A DNA stretch of 6,879 nt from Acidobacteriaceae bacterium (GTDB taxonomy: Bacteria > Acidobacteriota > Terriglobia > Terriglobales > SbA1), in NCBI GenBank assembly GCA_003156615.1, contig PMHI01000399.1, positions 1-6,879 of the forward strand. The letters run 5' to 3'. Both the position numbers and the translations under genes were made by a program. This document shows, one piece after another, positions 6,171 to 6,879 of the stretch. A model generated the notes under the pieces. The model made no database searches. It was not told the DNA's origin and saw nothing but the letters and a program-made list of their open reading frames with translations. Within the stretch, counting starts at the first letter, position 1, and each line of letters starts with the position of its first letter.

Positions 6171-6879
6171 ATGGGATCGCCTTTCTTTTTCCTGCACGGA
6201 TGGGGATTTGTGCTGCAGGCGGTGGCTATTGTGCACTTCATCCGCCGGCGGCCGGATACTTACTGGATCTTCATCATCCTGTTCCTGGGATGGGTGGGGG
6301 CCCTGGTTTATATTGTGGCCGAGGTCATTCCTGACGCCGGCCTACTGCGCACTGAATTTCAAGTTTTCCCGCGCCGGCGGCGCATTCACGAACTCGAGCG
6401 GGCCATTTTGGATAATCCTTCGGCCGGCAACTACGAAGAGCTTGGCCTGCTCTATCTCGATGATGGCGACTTCGCCCGTGCCCGCGCCTGCTACGACAGG
6501 GCCATCTCGTCGCGAACCGACTCGGTCGATCCCTTCTACCGCCGGGGCGTGGCAGAAATCGAGCTGGGGGACTTTTCTGCCTCTGTCCCGGATCTTGAGC
6601 GCGCCCTGGCCGCCGATCCTAACTACGACTTCCAGCGCGCAATGGGCCTGCTGGCCTATGCCTACGCGCAAACCGGACAAGCGGAAAAGGCCGAGGCTCT
6701 CTTTGAGCAAGCCACGAAGACTTCGACCAGCTCCGAGACTTACTACAATTACGCGACTTTCCTCGTGGCGCAGGGCCGTGCCGAAGAAGGGCGGCAGTGG
6801 ACCCAGAAAATCCTCGACAAACGGCCCACGATGCCGGCTTATCAGCGGCGGCGCGAGCGTCACTGGTTCCGGAAGGCGT
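6171..6879 (+). CDS. Membrane-anchored TPR protein, 3' end cut by window edge
   Basis: An ATG at 6171 opens a frame of 236 residues to the right edge with no stop. The N-terminus has two hydrophobic helices (about 5-24, FFFLHGWGFVLQAVAIVHFI, and 31-52), separated by a short RRRPDT turn. This resembles the PLDc_N two-helix module. A basic segment RRRRIHELE (68-76) follows, then about four tetratricopeptide repeats: roughly 86-119 (YEELGLLYLDDGDFARARA), 120-153, 154-187 and 188-220. TPRs mediate protein-protein contacts; the orientation of the helices suggests they face the cytoplasm (inference from positive charges). It is the only plus-strand gene and is divergent from the HAD gene. An in-frame GTG at 6147 is a less likely start because it lies upstream of the -10-like box. 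No specific function can be assigned. Confidence 0.85.
   Translation, partial: MGSPFFFLHGWGFVLQAVAIVHFIRRRPDTYWIFIILFLGWVGALVYIVAEVIPDAGLLRTEFQVFPRRRRIHELERAILDNPSAGNYEELGLLYLDDGDFARARACYDRAISSRTDSVDPFYRRGVAEIELGDFSASVPDLERALAADPNYDFQRAMGLLAYAYAQTGQAEKAEALFEQATKTSTSSETYYNYATFLVAQGRAEEGRQWTQKILDKRPTMPAYQRRRERHWFRKA

Noticed and set aside
1..6879. A hidden defence, mobile or biosynthetic system
   Set aside because: Every substantial frame belongs to a recognised housekeeping family or a TPR protein. No recombinase, transposase, toxin-antitoxin, terminal repeat or tRNA was seen.

Overview
The window is GC-rich bacterial chromosome made of ordinary, tightly packed core genes. The mix (a mitochondrial-type NAD-dependent isocitrate dehydrogenase, nrdR, an UPF0104/MprF-like membrane protein, a secreted lytic transglycosylase with an extra N-terminal domain, and a membrane-anchored TPR protein), together with short intergenic repeats, looks most like an Acidobacteriota (Terriglobia-type) genome. 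That assignment rests on remembered family resemblance, not on a search. Nothing suggests a phage, plasmid, insertion sequence, CRISPR array, tRNA or rRNA.

Layout. Six genes lie on the minus strand and one on the plus strand. Reading leftwards from about 6030, the minus-strand genes are: a Cof-type HAD phosphatase; a lytic transglycosylase that overlaps it by 8 bases; an eight-helix UPF0104 membrane protein; nrdR; NAD-isocitrate dehydrogenase; and ferrochelatase (hemH), whose last few residues run off the left edge. On the right, a TPR protein with two membrane helices is transcribed divergently and runs off the right edge. No gene-free stretch exceeds 300 bases. The gaps are 229 bp (hemH/idh), 75 bp (idh/nrdR), 128 bp (nrdR/UPF0104), 283 bp (UPF0104/transglycosylase) and 142 bp (HAD/TPR).

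How the genes fit together. HemH makes haem, isocitrate dehydrogenase feeds the TCA cycle with NADH production, and NrdR represses ribonucleotide reductase genes. None of these needs its neighbours, so co-location looks like generic clustering. The only clear operon signal is the HAD/transglycosylase overlap, which implies translational coupling. The UPF0104 protein and the transglycosylase both act at the envelope but are separated by 283 bp, and the former has its own promoter-like sequence.

Non-coding features worth attention are a five-unit 15-bp tandem repeat just after the isocitrate dehydrogenase stop codon, which is open as a KADVM-type pentapeptide array; a sigma70-like promoter before hemH; a promoter plus 8-bp hairpin in the leader of the UPF0104 gene; and a heptamer/octamer repeat cluster in the divergent HAD/TPR intergenic region. 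I did not find a convincing new multi-gene system here.
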